Of a DNA stretch of 64,000 nucleotides, positions 8,917 to 17,647 are shown piece by piece. Both the position numbers and the translations under genes were made by a program. This stretch comes from Runella rosea (lineage in GTDB: Bacteria; Bacteroidota; Bacteroidia; Cytophagales; Spirosomataceae). The DNA is taken from contig NZ_CP030850.1 of assembly GCF_003325355.1 (NCBI RefSeq), positions 1,550,001 to 1,614,000 of the forward strand, written 5' to 3'. The stretch's first letter is position 1, and each line of letters opens with the position of its first letter. The notes below the pieces were generated by a model, which was not told the origin of the DNA, searched no databases, and worked only from the letters and a program-made list of their open reading frames with translations.

Positions 8917-8999
8917 ATTCATTTCTTGTCCTATGGCAAGAATGCTAAGATAAGGCCACCCTACTTTTGTCCCATCATTAACAATTAAACAAAAGTAAG

Positions 9000-9347
9000 A
9001 TGGTACAGAACAATGAATTTATGCTTGTGTTCAGATACGAACCCAACAGCAACTATCAGCCAACAGAAGCTGAAATGGCCGACATGCACCAACAATGGGG
9101 GGCATTTATTGGAAACATTGCCATACAAGAAAAATTGGTCAGCACACATCAACTTGGCTTTGAGGGAAAGCAAATTTTTGCCGACAAATCCGTTGTTGAA
9201 GGCATTCATATTACAGGTAATCAGGCACTTGGAGGAAACATGATTGTAAAAGCCAACTCGATGGATGAGGCTGTAGGAATGGCAAAAAACTGTCCGATAC
9301 TATTTATGGGCGGAATGGTTGAGGTAAGAGCCATTCAGCCAATGTAG
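9000..9347 (+). CDS. YCII-related domain protein
   Basis: This is a 115-residue single-domain protein. The pattern FMLVFRYEP...MADMHQQWGAFIGNIAIQEKL, then GGNMIVKANSMDEAVGMAKNCPIL and a final beta strand VEVRAI, is characteristic of the YCII-like ferredoxin-fold family, whose members are small enzymes or accessory proteins of uncertain substrate. It starts 83 bp after the membrane protein gene and is followed 31 bp later by an SRPBCC protein. A YCII protein beside an SRPBCC protein is a frequent pairing in Bacteroidota. Confidence 0.8.
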   Translation: MVQNNEFMLVFRYEPNSNYQPTEAEMADMHQQWGAFIGNIAIQEKLVSTHQLGFEGKQIFADKSVVEGIHITGNQALGGNMIVKANSMDEAVGMAKNCPILFMGGMVEVRAIQPM

Positions 9348-9378
9348 TACAAAACAAAAAATGTAAAAAATCAAAAAA

Positions 9379-9921
9379 ATGAACACGAAAATGATATTCT
9401 CAATTATAGCAATCGCATTAGTTGCATTCATCGGATTTGGCTTATTTAAAGCCAGTGGTTTAAAATCTATTCAAATCATAAAAACAGTAACCATAAAGGG
9501 TACAAAACAGGAGGTTTTTGATATGGTAAAGTATCTTAAAAACTTTCCTAAATGGTCGCCATTTTTGGCCGAAGACCCAAGCCAAAAATATGAGGTAAAA
9601 GGCACGGATGGTACTGTTGGGGCGCAATACCATTGGGATGGAAATAAAGGTAAAGACTTAGGTTATCAGGAAATTAGGAAAATCGAAGAAGGCAAATTTA
9701 TCGGTATGCAATGTGATATTCAAAAACCATTTGTGGCAAAACCAACCTTTGACTATTACTTCACAGAAACCGCCAATGGCATTGAAGTAAAGCAGGACTT
9801 CAAAGTCGAATCAGGGTTGATTGATGCTTTCTTTATGTGGCTTTTTGGAGCAAAAGCAGGAATGGAAAAAATGAACCAACAGGGATTGGATTTACTAAAA
9901 AAAGCGGTTGAAAAACAATAG
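9379..9921 (+). CDS. SRPBCC-family (polyketide cyclase-like) protein, membrane anchored
   Basis: The 180-residue protein opens with one membrane segment (about residues 4-24), followed by a START/SRPBCC-type fold: KTVTIKGTKQEVFDMVKYLKNFPKWSPFL, then GTVGAQYHWDGNK, and a long C-terminal helix. Families of this fold bind hydrophobic ligands; no catalytic residue can be assigned. It is the last of four same-strand AT-rich genes and ends just before a degraded repeat. Confidence 0.8.
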   Translation: MNTKMIFSIIAIALVAFIGFGLFKASGLKSIQIIKTVTIKGTKQEVFDMVKYLKNFPKWSPFLAEDPSQKYEVKGTDGTVGAQYHWDGNKGKDLGYQEIRKIEEGKFIGMQCDIQKPFVAKPTFDYYFTETANGIEVKQDFKVESGLIDAFFMWLFGAKAGMEKMNQQGLDLLKKAVEKQ

Positions 9922-9926
9922 ATAAA

Positions 9927-10033
9927 GCATACCGCAACTCAAAGTGGTTGAGTATAATGGGGGGAAACGTACTAAGTTTGAAAGTTTGCGCTGAGTTTGA
10001 ACCGTTTGCTTTGTACCAATTTAGTCCCCCCCC
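9927..10033. repeat. Degraded attC-like repeat, copy 3
   Basis: GCATACCGCAAC is followed by a run of G (9959-9964), then AAACGTACTAAGTTTG, and on the 3' side GTACCAATTTAG and a run of C (10026-10033). The G-run/C-run and GTAC/GTAC pairs give an inner stem like copies 1 and 2. The outer 3' arm and the closing GTT core are missing. It is weaker than the other copies and could be an unrelated hairpin. Confidence 0.35.
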
Positions 10034-10061
10034 TTCTTCTATCCTTTTCAATGACAGCCAA

Positions 10062-10086
10062 GGCAGACGTAAAGCCTGCCCCTACG
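10062..10086. repeat. Short dispersed repeat, copy A
   Basis: GGCAGACG, a short spacer and CCTGCCCCTACG form a small stem (GGCAG/CTGCC). The same two blocks recur between hisD and hisC at 24983-25025. The last six bases overlap the lolD stop codon. Families of such intergenic stems are scattered through many Bacteroidota genomes. Confidence 0.5.
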
Positions 10087-10741
10087 GATGCGCAAGGCCG
10101 CCGTCGATCATTTCCAGTTTGCGGTCGGCCATGTCGGCTAGGTGTTCGTTGTGGGTCACGATGACAAAGGTTTGTCCCAATTCGTTTCGCAGTCGAAAAA
10201 ACAATTGATGCAGGTCTTCGGCGTTTCGAGAGTCAAGGTTTCCGCTGGGCTCGTCGGCAAAGATAATGGCCGGATTGTTGATTAAGGCCCGGGCCACGGC
10301 CACGCGCTGCTGCTCTCCCCCTGACAATTGTGAGGGTAAATTGCCCAAACGGTCTTTCAGACCCAACATTTCCAATAATTCACTGGCTCTTTTTTTTACT
10401 TCCGTTTCGTCACTTTTGGCATCGATAAAAGCGGGCATACACACGTTTTCTAGGGCCGTAAATTCAGGCAGCAAATGGTGAAACTGAAACACAAAGCCAA
10501 TGGTATGGTTGCGAAAAGCGGCTAAGTCTTTCTCTTTGAGGGAAAAAACATCGGTATCGTTGATAAAAACCTGCCCCGCATCGGGACGGTCGAGCGTTCC
10601 CAAAATGTGCAAAAGGGTACTTTTTCCCGCCCCCGAAGCGCCCACTATCGTAACCAATTCTCCTTTATGAATCTCTAAATCAATGCCTTTCAAAACGGAA
10701 AGATTTCCGTATTTACGAACAATTTGGCGGGCTTTCAGCAT
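10082..10741 (-). CDS. lolD: ABC transporter ATP-binding protein, LolD-like
   Basis: The 219-residue ATPase has Walker A GASGAGKS at residues 34-41, signature [15 protein letters not shown] at about 139, Walker [13 protein letters not shown] and an H-loop (VTHNEH). The MacB/LolD-type features ([35 protein letters not shown]) point to lipoprotein release or a related macrolide-type exporter. LolD normally works with the permeases LolC/LolE; no such gene is next to it, as is common in Bacteroidota where these genes are scattered. A 12-bp palindrome, TTAACGCGTTAA (10744-10755), lies directly before the start, and an AATCTTTG box with a TTG 20 nt upstream may be the promoter. Confidence 0.85.
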   Translation of the reverse strand: MLKARQIVRKYGNLSVLKGIDLEIHKGELVTIVGASGAGKSTLLHILGTLDRPDAGQVFINDTDVFSLKEKDLAAFRNHTIGFVFQFHHLLPEFTALENVCMPAFIDAKSDETEVKKRASELLEMLGLKDRLGNLPSQLSGGEQQRVAVARALINNPAIIFADEPSGNLDSRNAEDLHQLFFRLRNELGQTFVIVTHNEHLADMADRKLEMIDGGLAHP

Positions 10742-10904
10742 TCTTAACGCGTTAAAATTGAATTGACAAAGATTGAAAAACTTCGCAACTTAGGCAACAG
10801 TGATTTACGGTTAAACACATTTTGGTGGCTTTTGGTAATAGGTAGCCCGAGCAAAAAAGAAAGGCCGTTTATTTACATTCCTCTCCAAATCTTTATCACC
10901 GACA

Positions 10905-10942
10905 TTGATGTTTCATTTTTATAGGTTAGTTTCGTAACCTAT
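10905..10942 (+). promoter_or_regulatory. Promoter of radA with overlapping inverted repeat
   Basis: TTG (10905-10907), a 19-nt spacer and TAGTTTCG (10927-10934) match the Bacteroidota promoter pattern TTG-N19-TAnnTTTG with one mismatch. The perfect repeat ATAGGTTA-N6-TAACCTAT (10921-10942) covers the -7 box, and five Ts follow it, 14 bp before the radA ATG. It could be a repressor site or a short transcript hairpin. Confidence 0.5.
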
Positions 10943-10956
10943 TTTTCAACGATTAT

Positions 10957-12324
10957 ATGGCTAAAGTCAAAACCGCTTATTTTTGTCAAAGTTGTGGTCA
11001 TCAGTCACCCAAATGGCTGGGACGCTGCCCTTCCTGCGGCGAATGGAACACCTTGGTAGAAGAAGTTCTCGAAAAAGAAGATAAAAAAGGGCCCATCGGA
11101 CAATGGAAATCGGTGAGTTTGGCCTCTAAACCCAAAGCCATTGTCGAAATAAAATACGAAGAAGAACCGCGTATTGTCACGATAGACGGCGAACTGAACC
11201 GCGTTTTGGGCGGCGGTATTGTGTTGGGATCGTTGGTGCTCATCGGCGGTGAGCCGGGCATCGGAAAATCGACGCTGATGCTGCAAATTGCGCTTACACT
11301 CACCCAACGCGTCCTGTACGTGTCGGGCGAAGAAAGTGAACAGCAAATCAAGATGCGCGCCGAGCGGCTTACGTCCAAAAATCACAATTGCTTTATTCTG
11401 ACGGAAACGTCGACCGATAATATTTTCCGTCAAATCGAAGAATTTGAGCCAGATGTTCTCATCATTGACTCTATCCAAACCATGCAATCGTCGCTCATCG
11501 AATCGGGCGCGGGTAGCGTGTCGCAGGTGCGTCAATGCGCTTCCGAACTGATGAAATACGCCAAAGAAAGCGGTGTGCCGGTGTTTATGATTGGGCACAT
11601 CACCAAAGACGGCAGCTTGGCAGGCCCCAAAACCCTCGAACACATGGTGGATACGGTACTTCAGTTTGAAGGCGACCGCCACACCACCTACCGGATTTTG
11701 CGCACAACCAAAAACCGTTTTGGAAGCACCTCAGAATTAGGGATTTACGAAATGCTCGGCACGGGACTTCGGCAAGTGACCAATCCGTCGGAAATTTTGA
11801 TTTCACAGCGCGAAGAGCAATTGAGCGGCATCACCATTGGCTCCATGCTCGAAGGCAACCGACCGCTCATGATTGAAATACAGTCGCTGGTGAGTGTGGC
11901 CAACTACGGTACGCCGCAGCGCAGTAGTACGGGATTTGACAACAAACGCCTTCAGATGCTGTTGGCGGTGTTGGAAAAACGCGGCGGTTTTCGTCTGGGT
12001 ACCCAAGACGTATTTCTCAACGTAGCGGGAGGCTTACGCGTAGAAGACCCCGCCATTGATTTGGCCGTGGTAACCTCCATAGCATCGTCTTTTGAAGATT
12101 CTTTTGTACCACCTTCGGTTTGTTTTGCGGGAGAAGTGGGCTTGGGCGGTGAGGTCCGGGCCGTGAGCCGCATCGAAGGCCGCATTGCCGAAGCAGAAAA
12201 ATTGGGCTTTAAGAAAATCTTTATTTCCAAATACAACACCAAAGGACTGATTTTCAAGAGCTACGACATTAAGATTATCCCCGTCGCGAAGTTGGATGAA
12301 GTGTTTGGGGAATTATTACGGTAG
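10957..12324 (+). CDS. radA: DNA repair protein RadA (Sms)
   Basis: The 455-residue protein has the expected order. It begins with a C4 zinc finger (Cys10, Cys13, Cys24, Cys27), then a RecA-like ATPase core with Walker A GGEPGIGKS at about 97-105, the RadA-specific KNRFGS motif after RTTKNRFG, and a C-terminal Lon-like domain (VFLNVAGGLRVEDPAIDLAVV onward). RadA drives branch migration in recombination and processes stalled forks. The length is that of E. coli RadA. It ends 3 bp before the convergent isomerase gene, with no room for a terminator. Confidence 0.97.
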   Translation: MAKVKTAYFCQSCGHQSPKWLGRCPSCGEWNTLVEEVLEKEDKKGPIGQWKSVSLASKPKAIVEIKYEEEPRIVTIDGELNRVLGGGIVLGSLVLIGGEPGIGKSTLMLQIALTLTQRVLYVSGEESEQQIKMRAERLTSKNHNCFILTETSTDNIFRQIEEFEPDVLIIDSIQTMQSSLIESGAGSVSQVRQCASELMKYAKESGVPVFMIGHITKDGSLAGPKTLEHMVDTVLQFEGDRHTTYRILRTTKNRFGSTSELGIYEMLGTGLRQVTNPSEILISQREEQLSGITIGSMLEGNRPLMIEIQSLVSVANYGTPQRSSTGFDNKRLQMLLAVLEKRGGFRLGTQDVFLNVAGGLRVEDPAIDLAVVTSIASSFEDSFVPPSVCFAGEVGLGGEVRAVSRIEGRIAEAEKLGFKKIFISKYNTKGLIFKSYDIKIIPVAKLDEVFGELLR

Positions 12325-12327
12325 TTC

Positions 12328-13764
12328 TCAGCAAACTTTTCGTACTTCCATTCCCAGCAACGCACCCAATTTTTCAATTTTTGAGCTGATGTGCCCCACG
12401 CCGATGGCGCAATGATGCGCGGGGCCGTGGCTGTTCCAATCGTTAACAAATTTGCGGGCACCGATAGAAAACTTATACCGACTGTTGGTATTACCAATCT
12501 CTAAAATCGGCCCCGCAACCGATTCTGCCTCGGCTACCAATAGCATTAGCCCACCGCCTCTTTTTTCTACAACCGACAATAGCGTAACGGGGCCGTTTTT
12601 TACGCTCATTTCTACCGAAACCCCTTTACCTACTTTGCCATGGTAGACTTTCAAGGGGCGTACTTTGGTTTTACCTTCGGCAATGGCAATGTGCCCCGGG
12701 CCATCATGGCCCATTAGCACCACATCATCCGCGAAATCCATGGCGTAATACTCCGTAAATGAACCGCCCACGCCAAAGCTGTCCATAATTTTCATGGCTT
12801 GGGCGTTTTTGATTTCGTATTCACCCGCCACGGGTACGCCATTGGCAGTCAGTAGTGAATTTCCCAAAATAATGGACGCAATCGCTTCTTCATTCTCTGG
12901 ATTGCCCGTTCCCTTGTAATAATAGGCCATCGAGCCCAGCTTGTGTTTGTCCACCAATCGCTCCAGCGCTACCGATGTAACGGCCGCTTTTTCAAGCTCC
13001 TCATGTGGACAATCTAACTGAATATCAAAGGTCTCCTGAAATAACTGAAGGCGTTGGATAATTTCAGTCTGGCTTACTTCTTTTCGTAATTCAGCCAATT
13101 CTTCCACTTCCAACAATTCGATATGACCACCGAAATGGGCGTACTGTTGGGTCAGGTCAGAATAAATATCCAACATTCCACTGTAATAATGCCCCATGCA
13201 ACCCAACCGATTGTAGGCCATGATATTGGCAACTTTGGCCGCCTCTACCCACTCGCTGACTTCCAGCCAAGTTTCGGAGTCATTATGCAACATTCCCGTA
13301 ATTTGGTGGAACGTAATTCCTACCCGATTAAATACATTGGCAATTTCGGGTACGGGGCAGGCCGAGCAGTACGCCAACCATTCGCCTGTCATTTGGGTGC
13401 GGTCGGTCATGGCATTGAATGAGGTGTAATCAATGGCCGGGGCGGGCGATAAGTTAAGGATAATGACAGGAACTTTGGCGCGTTGAACGACGGGCAAGAC
13501 TGTCGAAGACAACGCGTAGGTAGTTACGTACAAAAAGATAATATCGACGTCTTCGGTCTTAAAATGTTTTCCTGCTTCAAATGCTTTATCGGGCGAGTCC
13601 ACCAATCCGACATTGACAATGTTTGGGTGAACGGTGGCCAATTTTGCCTCTACAACCCCCAAATAACCTTCTAACCGCTCTTTTAATCCTTCGAACTGCG
13701 GCCAATAGGTGTCTAAACCAATACCGAACAATCCGATTTTTAAGGTTGTATTCAATTTCATCAT
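12328..13764 (-). CDS. L-arabinose isomerase-family protein
   Basis: The 478-residue protein resembles AraA/FucI-type sugar isomerases. Candidate metal ligands are the Glu in SFTEYYAMDF, the preceding GEYEIKNA Glu, the His in VLMGHDGPGH and the His in NSHGPAHHCAIGVGH, in the order expected for AraA (E306, E333, H350, H450 in E. coli). The family interconverts an aldose and a ketose with Mn2+. The sequence is divergent enough that the sugar is uncertain; L-arabinose is only one option. A divergent AraC-type regulator begins 184 bp away and probably controls it. No transporter or kinase for the pathway is adjacent. Confidence 0.8.
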   Translation of the reverse strand: MMKLNTTLKIGLFGIGLDTYWPQFEGLKERLEGYLGVVEAKLATVHPNIVNVGLVDSPDKAFEAGKHFKTEDVDIIFLYVTTYALSSTVLPVVQRAKVPVIILNLSPAPAIDYTSFNAMTDRTQMTGEWLAYCSACPVPEIANVFNRVGITFHQITGMLHNDSETWLEVSEWVEAAKVANIMAYNRLGCMGHYYSGMLDIYSDLTQQYAHFGGHIELLEVEELAELRKEVSQTEIIQRLQLFQETFDIQLDCPHEELEKAAVTSVALERLVDKHKLGSMAYYYKGTGNPENEEAIASIILGNSLLTANGVPVAGEYEIKNAQAMKIMDSFGVGGSFTEYYAMDFADDVVLMGHDGPGHIAIAEGKTKVRPLKVYHGKVGKGVSVEMSVKNGPVTLLSVVEKRGGGLMLLVAEAESVAGPILEIGNTNSRYKFSIGARKFVNDWNSHGPAHHCAIGVGHISSKIEKLGALLGMEVRKVC

Positions 13765-13948
13765 ACGTTAGAGTTCACTCCAAACGGTTACACATTCAAA
13801 CTATAAATATCACTTTGTACAACAACCTACTGGCCCGTTTTCAAACCAAATCAGTACTAAAGGATATTTATGGTAATATTCCACAAATAAATAGTATTTT
13901 CGACCATCCACAAATGACCATTTTGATTATTATTTTATATTTTTTGAT

Positions 13949-14827
13949 ATGAAATTATTTAGAAAATACTTCACTTTTGAATCCAGTACAAACGAGCAAA
14001 ATCAGGGAATAAACATTCTCAATGTAGGGCATAACATCCACCCTGCCAATCATCCTTACCCCGACATCCAACACCCTGACGATTATTACTTTGAGTGGGA
14101 TAAAGGTAGAAGCCTGAAAGAATACCAAATCATTTATATTTCCAAAGGAGAAGGCTATTTTGAGGCCAACGGCTTACCCCCGCAAGTCATCGAAGAAGGA
14201 ACCATTATTTTGCTGTATCCCGGGGTTTGGCACCGCTATCGTCCAAAAGAAACTACGGGCTGGGAAGAATATTGGGTGGGGTTTTCGGGCACGTACGCCC
14301 ATTATTTATTGGAACAGGAATGTTTTAATCCCCAAAATCCAATCATTAAAGTAGGTTTTAACGCTGAATTCTTGGAGACTTTTTCAAAACTCATTGAGGT
14401 GATTGAAGGCCGAGGAGACTCTTTCCAAAAACTTTCTTCTTTTCAACTCATTCACCTCTTGGGAATCGTGTACGCATCGGTGTTGTTGTCGAACCAAAAG
14501 ATGTCGAGAAAAGAAGAAATTATTGATAAAATACGGGACGAAATCCACAAAAACTGGAACAAAGATATTGATTTTGAAGCACTTGCAAGAAAATTCAATC
14601 TAAGCTATATCTGGTTTCGTAAAACGTTCAAAGAAGTACTAGACACCTCACCTAACCAATATCACCTTACCCTGAAATTACGAAAAGCGGAGCAACTCAT
14701 TCAGGAAACAAACCTGACTTTAGCCGAAATCGCCTATCAATCTGGCTTTGAATCAGAGTTTTATTTTTCGAGAATTTTCAAAAAGAAGATGAATTATAAT
14801 GCTTCAGAACTGCGCAAGAAGAAGTAA
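13949..14827 (+). CDS. AraC-family transcriptional regulator
   Basis: The 292-residue protein has an N-terminal AraC-type cupin (about residues 25-160; YQIIYISKGEGYFEANG and GTIILLYPGVWHRYRP are typical sugar-sensing features) and a C-terminal pair of helix-turn-helix motifs (about 190-290; FNLSYIWFRKTFKEVLDTSPNQY and IAYQSGFESEFYFSRIFKKKMN). It is transcribed away from the sugar isomerase gene, and the shared 184-bp gap probably holds both promoters. The natural inference is that it activates that gene when a pentose or similar sugar is present. Confidence 0.88.
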   Translation: MKLFRKYFTFESSTNEQNQGINILNVGHNIHPANHPYPDIQHPDDYYFEWDKGRSLKEYQIIYISKGEGYFEANGLPPQVIEEGTIILLYPGVWHRYRPKETTGWEEYWVGFSGTYAHYLLEQECFNPQNPIIKVGFNAEFLETFSKLIEVIEGRGDSFQKLSSFQLIHLLGIVYASVLLSNQKMSRKEEIIDKIRDEIHKNWNKDIDFEALARKFNLSYIWFRKTFKEVLDTSPNQYHLTLKLRKAEQLIQETNLTLAEIAYQSGFESEFYFSRIFKKKMNYNASELRKKK

Positions 14828-14833
14828 TCAACC

Positions 14834-15529
14834 TCACCACCGCATCCTGAAGCCTACGCCGTGGATTCCTTCAATCTTGATATTGGGGTCGTCGCAAAGG
14901 TATTTACGCAAGCGCGACATAAACACGTCGAGGCTACGGCCCATAAAATAATCATCGTCACCCCAAATGGCTTTGAGCAAGTCTTCACGTTTGATGATCT
15001 GATTGTGACGTTCAGCCAAATAGCGTAGAACTTCGGCTTCACGAAAAGTCAAATCTTGCGTTTTACCGTTGATTTGAAGGTGTAATTTTTCAAAATCAAA
15101 CACATAATTGCCTACGTTGATTACCCCTGGCGTTTGCGTTATTGATTCATTAGCTTGATTTTTTTGGCTTCGACGTAGAAAAACTGCTATTTTGAGTACC
15201 AACTCTTCCATGCTGAAAGGCTTGGTGAGGTAGTCGTCGGCGCCGAGTCGGAGGCCGTGTAGTTTGTCTTCTTGCAACGAGCGCGCCGTCAAAAAAAGAA
15301 TGGGAACCTGCGTGTCCTGTTGGCGAATTTTCTGTGCCAATGTAAATCCATCAAGGTGCGGCAACATCACATCCAACACGCATAAATCAAAAGGTTGCTG
15401 TTTTTGAAAAGTTTCTAACGCCTGCAATCCGTCCGTACAGTGGACGATGTCATAATGGTGAAGTTCGAGGTTATCTTTGGTCACAAAACCCAAATTCGGG
15501 TCATCTTCAACATATAAAATACGGGGCAT
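14834..15529 (-). CDS. OmpR-family response regulator
   Basis: The 231-residue protein has a receiver domain (acid residues Glu8, Asp9, Asp10; phospho-acceptor Asp53 in LCVLDVMLP; Thr and Lys in LTAR and TKPF) and a C-terminal winged-helix DNA-binding domain (about 130-230, ending IEGIHGVGFRMRW). The organisation is that of RprY-type regulators in Bacteroidota. It lies 182 bp downstream of its likely partner kinase on the same strand and converges, 6 bp apart, with the AraC gene. Confidence 0.93.
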   Translation of the reverse strand: MPRILYVEDDPNLGFVTKDNLELHHYDIVHCTDGLQALETFQKQQPFDLCVLDVMLPHLDGFTLAQKIRQQDTQVPILFLTARSLQEDKLHGLRLGADDYLTKPFSMEELVLKIAVFLRRSQKNQANESITQTPGVINVGNYVFDFEKLHLQINGKTQDLTFREAEVLRYLAERHNQIIKREDLLKAIWGDDDYFMGRSLDVFMSRLRKYLCDDPNIKIEGIHGVGFRMRW

Positions 15530-15711
15530 TTTTAGAAAATCTGTTATCAGTGAAATCGTATCAGTAACGTCAAATTACTGCTCTTCGAGAATTGATGGCG
15601 GAAAGTACTGACAATTTTCTGACAATTCAAATGGTTCGGTTTGTTCAATCGGGCTTAAAAGTAAACCCCAATGGAGACTGAAACCAATGGTACCTCGCTT
15701 CTGCGTATTCC

Positions 15712-16959
15712 CTATTTTTTTAATGGAATTAAAATCTTGAACTCGCTTCCCTTATTCACTTCACTCTTGAGTTGGATTCTCCATTGGTGGGCTTTTACAA
15801 TCTGCTGTACATAACTCAGGCCAATGCCAAACCCTTTTACATTGTGGACATTTCCAGTCGGAACCCGGTAAAACTTTTTAAAGACCTTATCTCTGTATTC
15901 AGGGGCAATTCCTATACCATTGTCTTTTACCGACACCACCAATGCCCCATTTTCATTGAATGTCTCCAACAAAATAACGGGGTTTTGGGGTGTATATTTA
16001 AAAGCATTGTCAATTAAATTGCTGATGGCATTCGTAAAATGCATACGGTCTGCGTGAATATAAGGCTCAATAGCATTCAGGTGCAGAGTAAGGTCATTCT
16101 CGTACTTATGAGACACCGAAGTGATGATTTGATGGGCGTCGAGCCATTCAATGGAAAGCGGCAGTTTATTTTTAGCCGCTTTAGCCATATTCAACACCGT
16201 TTCTACTTGGGTTTGGAGGCGCAGGGCCTCCTCTTTGATAATCTCGGTGTATTTTTTGAGGCGTTCGGGCTGGTCTTTGATGGCGGGTGTATTGAGCACA
16301 TCGGCCGCGATGCGTATAGTAGCAATGGGCGTTTGCAGCTCGTGCGTCATGTTATTAATAAAATCGCGCTGTATTTCAGTGAGTTGTTTTTGCCGTAAAA
16401 TAACAAACAGGGCATATCCAAAAAAACTAACTGCAATCAACACCAGCAACGAAGACCAAATCCAGCCTCTGAGATCGTTAATGACAGCGCTATTTTGATT
16501 GGGAAAACGTACGCCGAAATAATAAGGATATTTATTGGATTTGAGCCAATTAGCCGTTTGGGTTGGGGTCTTGTTGTCATTACGAGTACTAAGTGCTACG
16601 CCATAAAACATTTTATTGCTGGCGCAATCATAAATTCCTACTTCAAAATCAGTAATAATATTATGCCTTACGAAGCTCGTTTTGAGGTAATGTTCCAAAA
16701 TGCCCGGATCAACCATTGAATTGGTATTAACCAAAAAATAATTGGAAGAAAGTTGCTCTACTGGGTTATTGTGCAGCATCACCGCATTGAGCTGTGCAAG
16801 CTGCTCGGCCACTTCCTGCAAAGACACATGAACTTGCTGATTGAACTGGCGCTCCCCCATGTCGAGGGCTTTTCTTACCCAATATATCTGTGTCACAATG
16901 ACCCCAATAATGGACAATGTGGATAAAATTACCAGAAGCCGAATTGTTTTTCTTGACAT
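15712..16959 (-). CDS. Sensor histidine kinase (RprX-like)
   Basis: The 415-residue membrane kinase has a membrane segment at about residues 8-26, an extracytoplasmic sensor of about 135 residues, and a second segment at 167-188. Next come the H-box FINNMTHELQTP with phosphorylated His206, the N-box NAISNLIDNAFKYTP, and G-boxes DNGIGIAPEYRDKVFKKFYRV and GFGIGLSYV. There is no HAMP domain. The response regulator gene follows on the same strand, so the two form a two-component system; the signal is not evident. Confidence 0.92.
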   Translation of the reverse strand: MSRKTIRLLVILSTLSIIGVIVTQIYWVRKALDMGERQFNQQVHVSLQEVAEQLAQLNAVMLHNNPVEQLSSNYFLVNTNSMVDPGILEHYLKTSFVRHNIITDFEVGIYDCASNKMFYGVALSTRNDNKTPTQTANWLKSNKYPYYFGVRFPNQNSAVINDLRGWIWSSLLVLIAVSFFGYALFVILRQKQLTEIQRDFINNMTHELQTPIATIRIAADVLNTPAIKDQPERLKKYTEIIKEEALRLQTQVETVLNMAKAAKNKLPLSIEWLDAHQIITSVSHKYENDLTLHLNAIEPYIHADRMHFTNAISNLIDNAFKYTPQNPVILLETFNENGALVVSVKDNGIGIAPEYRDKVFKKFYRVPTGNVHNVKGFGIGLSYVQQIVKAHQWRIQLKSEVNKGSEFKILIPLKK

Positions 16960-17115
16960 AAATGCAAGCGCGCACTTTTAACTAAAACTGCCTGTTGGCA
17001 ATATTAACCAAAAAATACATACGAATTTAGGAGGTATACAGATTCTTATCGAACGATTAACAAACCATTAACAAAAGTTGAGTTTTCATTAACACAGGCA
17101 CTAAACCAAACACCA

Positions 17116-17123
17116 TACTTTTG
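17116..17123 (+). promoter_or_regulatory. Candidate -7 box for the DUF1573 gene
   Basis: TACTTTTG fits the Bacteroidota TAnnTTTG box and lies 50 bp before the start codon. No TTG is found at the expected distance upstream, so only half of the promoter pattern is met. Confidence 0.35.
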
Positions 17124-17172
17124 AAACGTCAATTGATAAAAAAGTTCATTAACCTCTTAAAGACTTATTTTT

Positions 17173-17550
17173 ATGAAAAAAGTAACACTTCTTTTTTTAT
17201 TCTTAATGGTTACTGCTTCTCTTGTTTTTGCAGGTGCAGCAGTAGCAGCATTTGGTTGGACAGAAACCGACCATAATTTTGGGCAAATCACACAGGGTAA
17301 GCCTGTTACGGCCGAATTTGCGTTCACCAACAAAGGTGCCGCTCCCTTGATCATCCGCAAGGCGTATGGTTCATGCGGGTGTACGGGGGTTGACTATCCC
17401 AAACAGCCAATTATGCCTGGAGCATCGGGCACAATCAAAGCGACATTTAACGCCGCCGCCGTTGGAACATTTAACAAAACGGTCACGGTAGAATCCAACG
17501 CTGAGGGGGGATTGGTGACGCTAAACATCCACGGAGAAGTCACTAAATAG
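17173..17550 (+). CDS. DUF1573 domain exported protein
   Basis: The 125-residue protein has a signal peptide (lysines followed by LLFLFLMVTASLVFAGA, cleaved near residue 20-26) and one DUF1573 domain: DHNFGQITQGKPVTAEFAFTN, then RKAYGSCGCTGVDYPKQPI and a closing beta strand region. DUF1573 is an Ig-like ASH/MSP-type fold found in many secreted Bacteroidota proteins; no activity is known. The gene is monocistronic, with a strong terminator 48 bp after it. Confidence 0.9.
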   Translation: MKKVTLLFLFLMVTASLVFAGAAVAAFGWTETDHNFGQITQGKPVTAEFAFTNKGAAPLIIRKAYGSCGCTGVDYPKQPIMPGASGTIKATFNAAAVGTFNKTVTVESNAEGGLVTLNIHGEVTK

Positions 17551-17597
17551 TGCTATCAGTTGGATGTAATGTAAAAAACAACACAGCCATGAAGCAA

Positions 17598-17630
17598 ACA
17601 GGCGCACCCAGAAAGTGCGCCTGTCATTTT
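17598..17630 (+). terminator. Rho-independent terminator after the DUF1573 gene
   Basis: A 10-bp stem, ACAGGCGCAC pairing with GTGCGCCTGT, closes a 7-nt loop and is followed by a T-rich tail (CATTTTTAT). It also lies at the 3' end of the convergent MFS gene and may serve both. Confidence 0.85.
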
Positions 17631-17647
17631 TATAAATACACAACTCG

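Larger units (their letters stand above)
7578..9938 (+). mobile_element. Possible second, multi-gene cassette-like unit
   Basis: The GTT core at 7577 (GTTAGCGGCAAGC) has a partial inverse, GCATACCGCAAC, at 9927-9938 after four same-strand genes. The pairing needs one bulge and two mismatches. At about 2.4 kb it is long for a cassette. All four genes are A/T-rich compared with lolD and radA next door, which supports a shared foreign origin. The far repeat is degraded, so this unit is much less certain than the one before it. Confidence 0.3.

Noticed and set aside
11005-11682. A 225-residue frame opposite radA
   Set aside because: It is the mirror of the well supported radA gene and shows no motif or start context.
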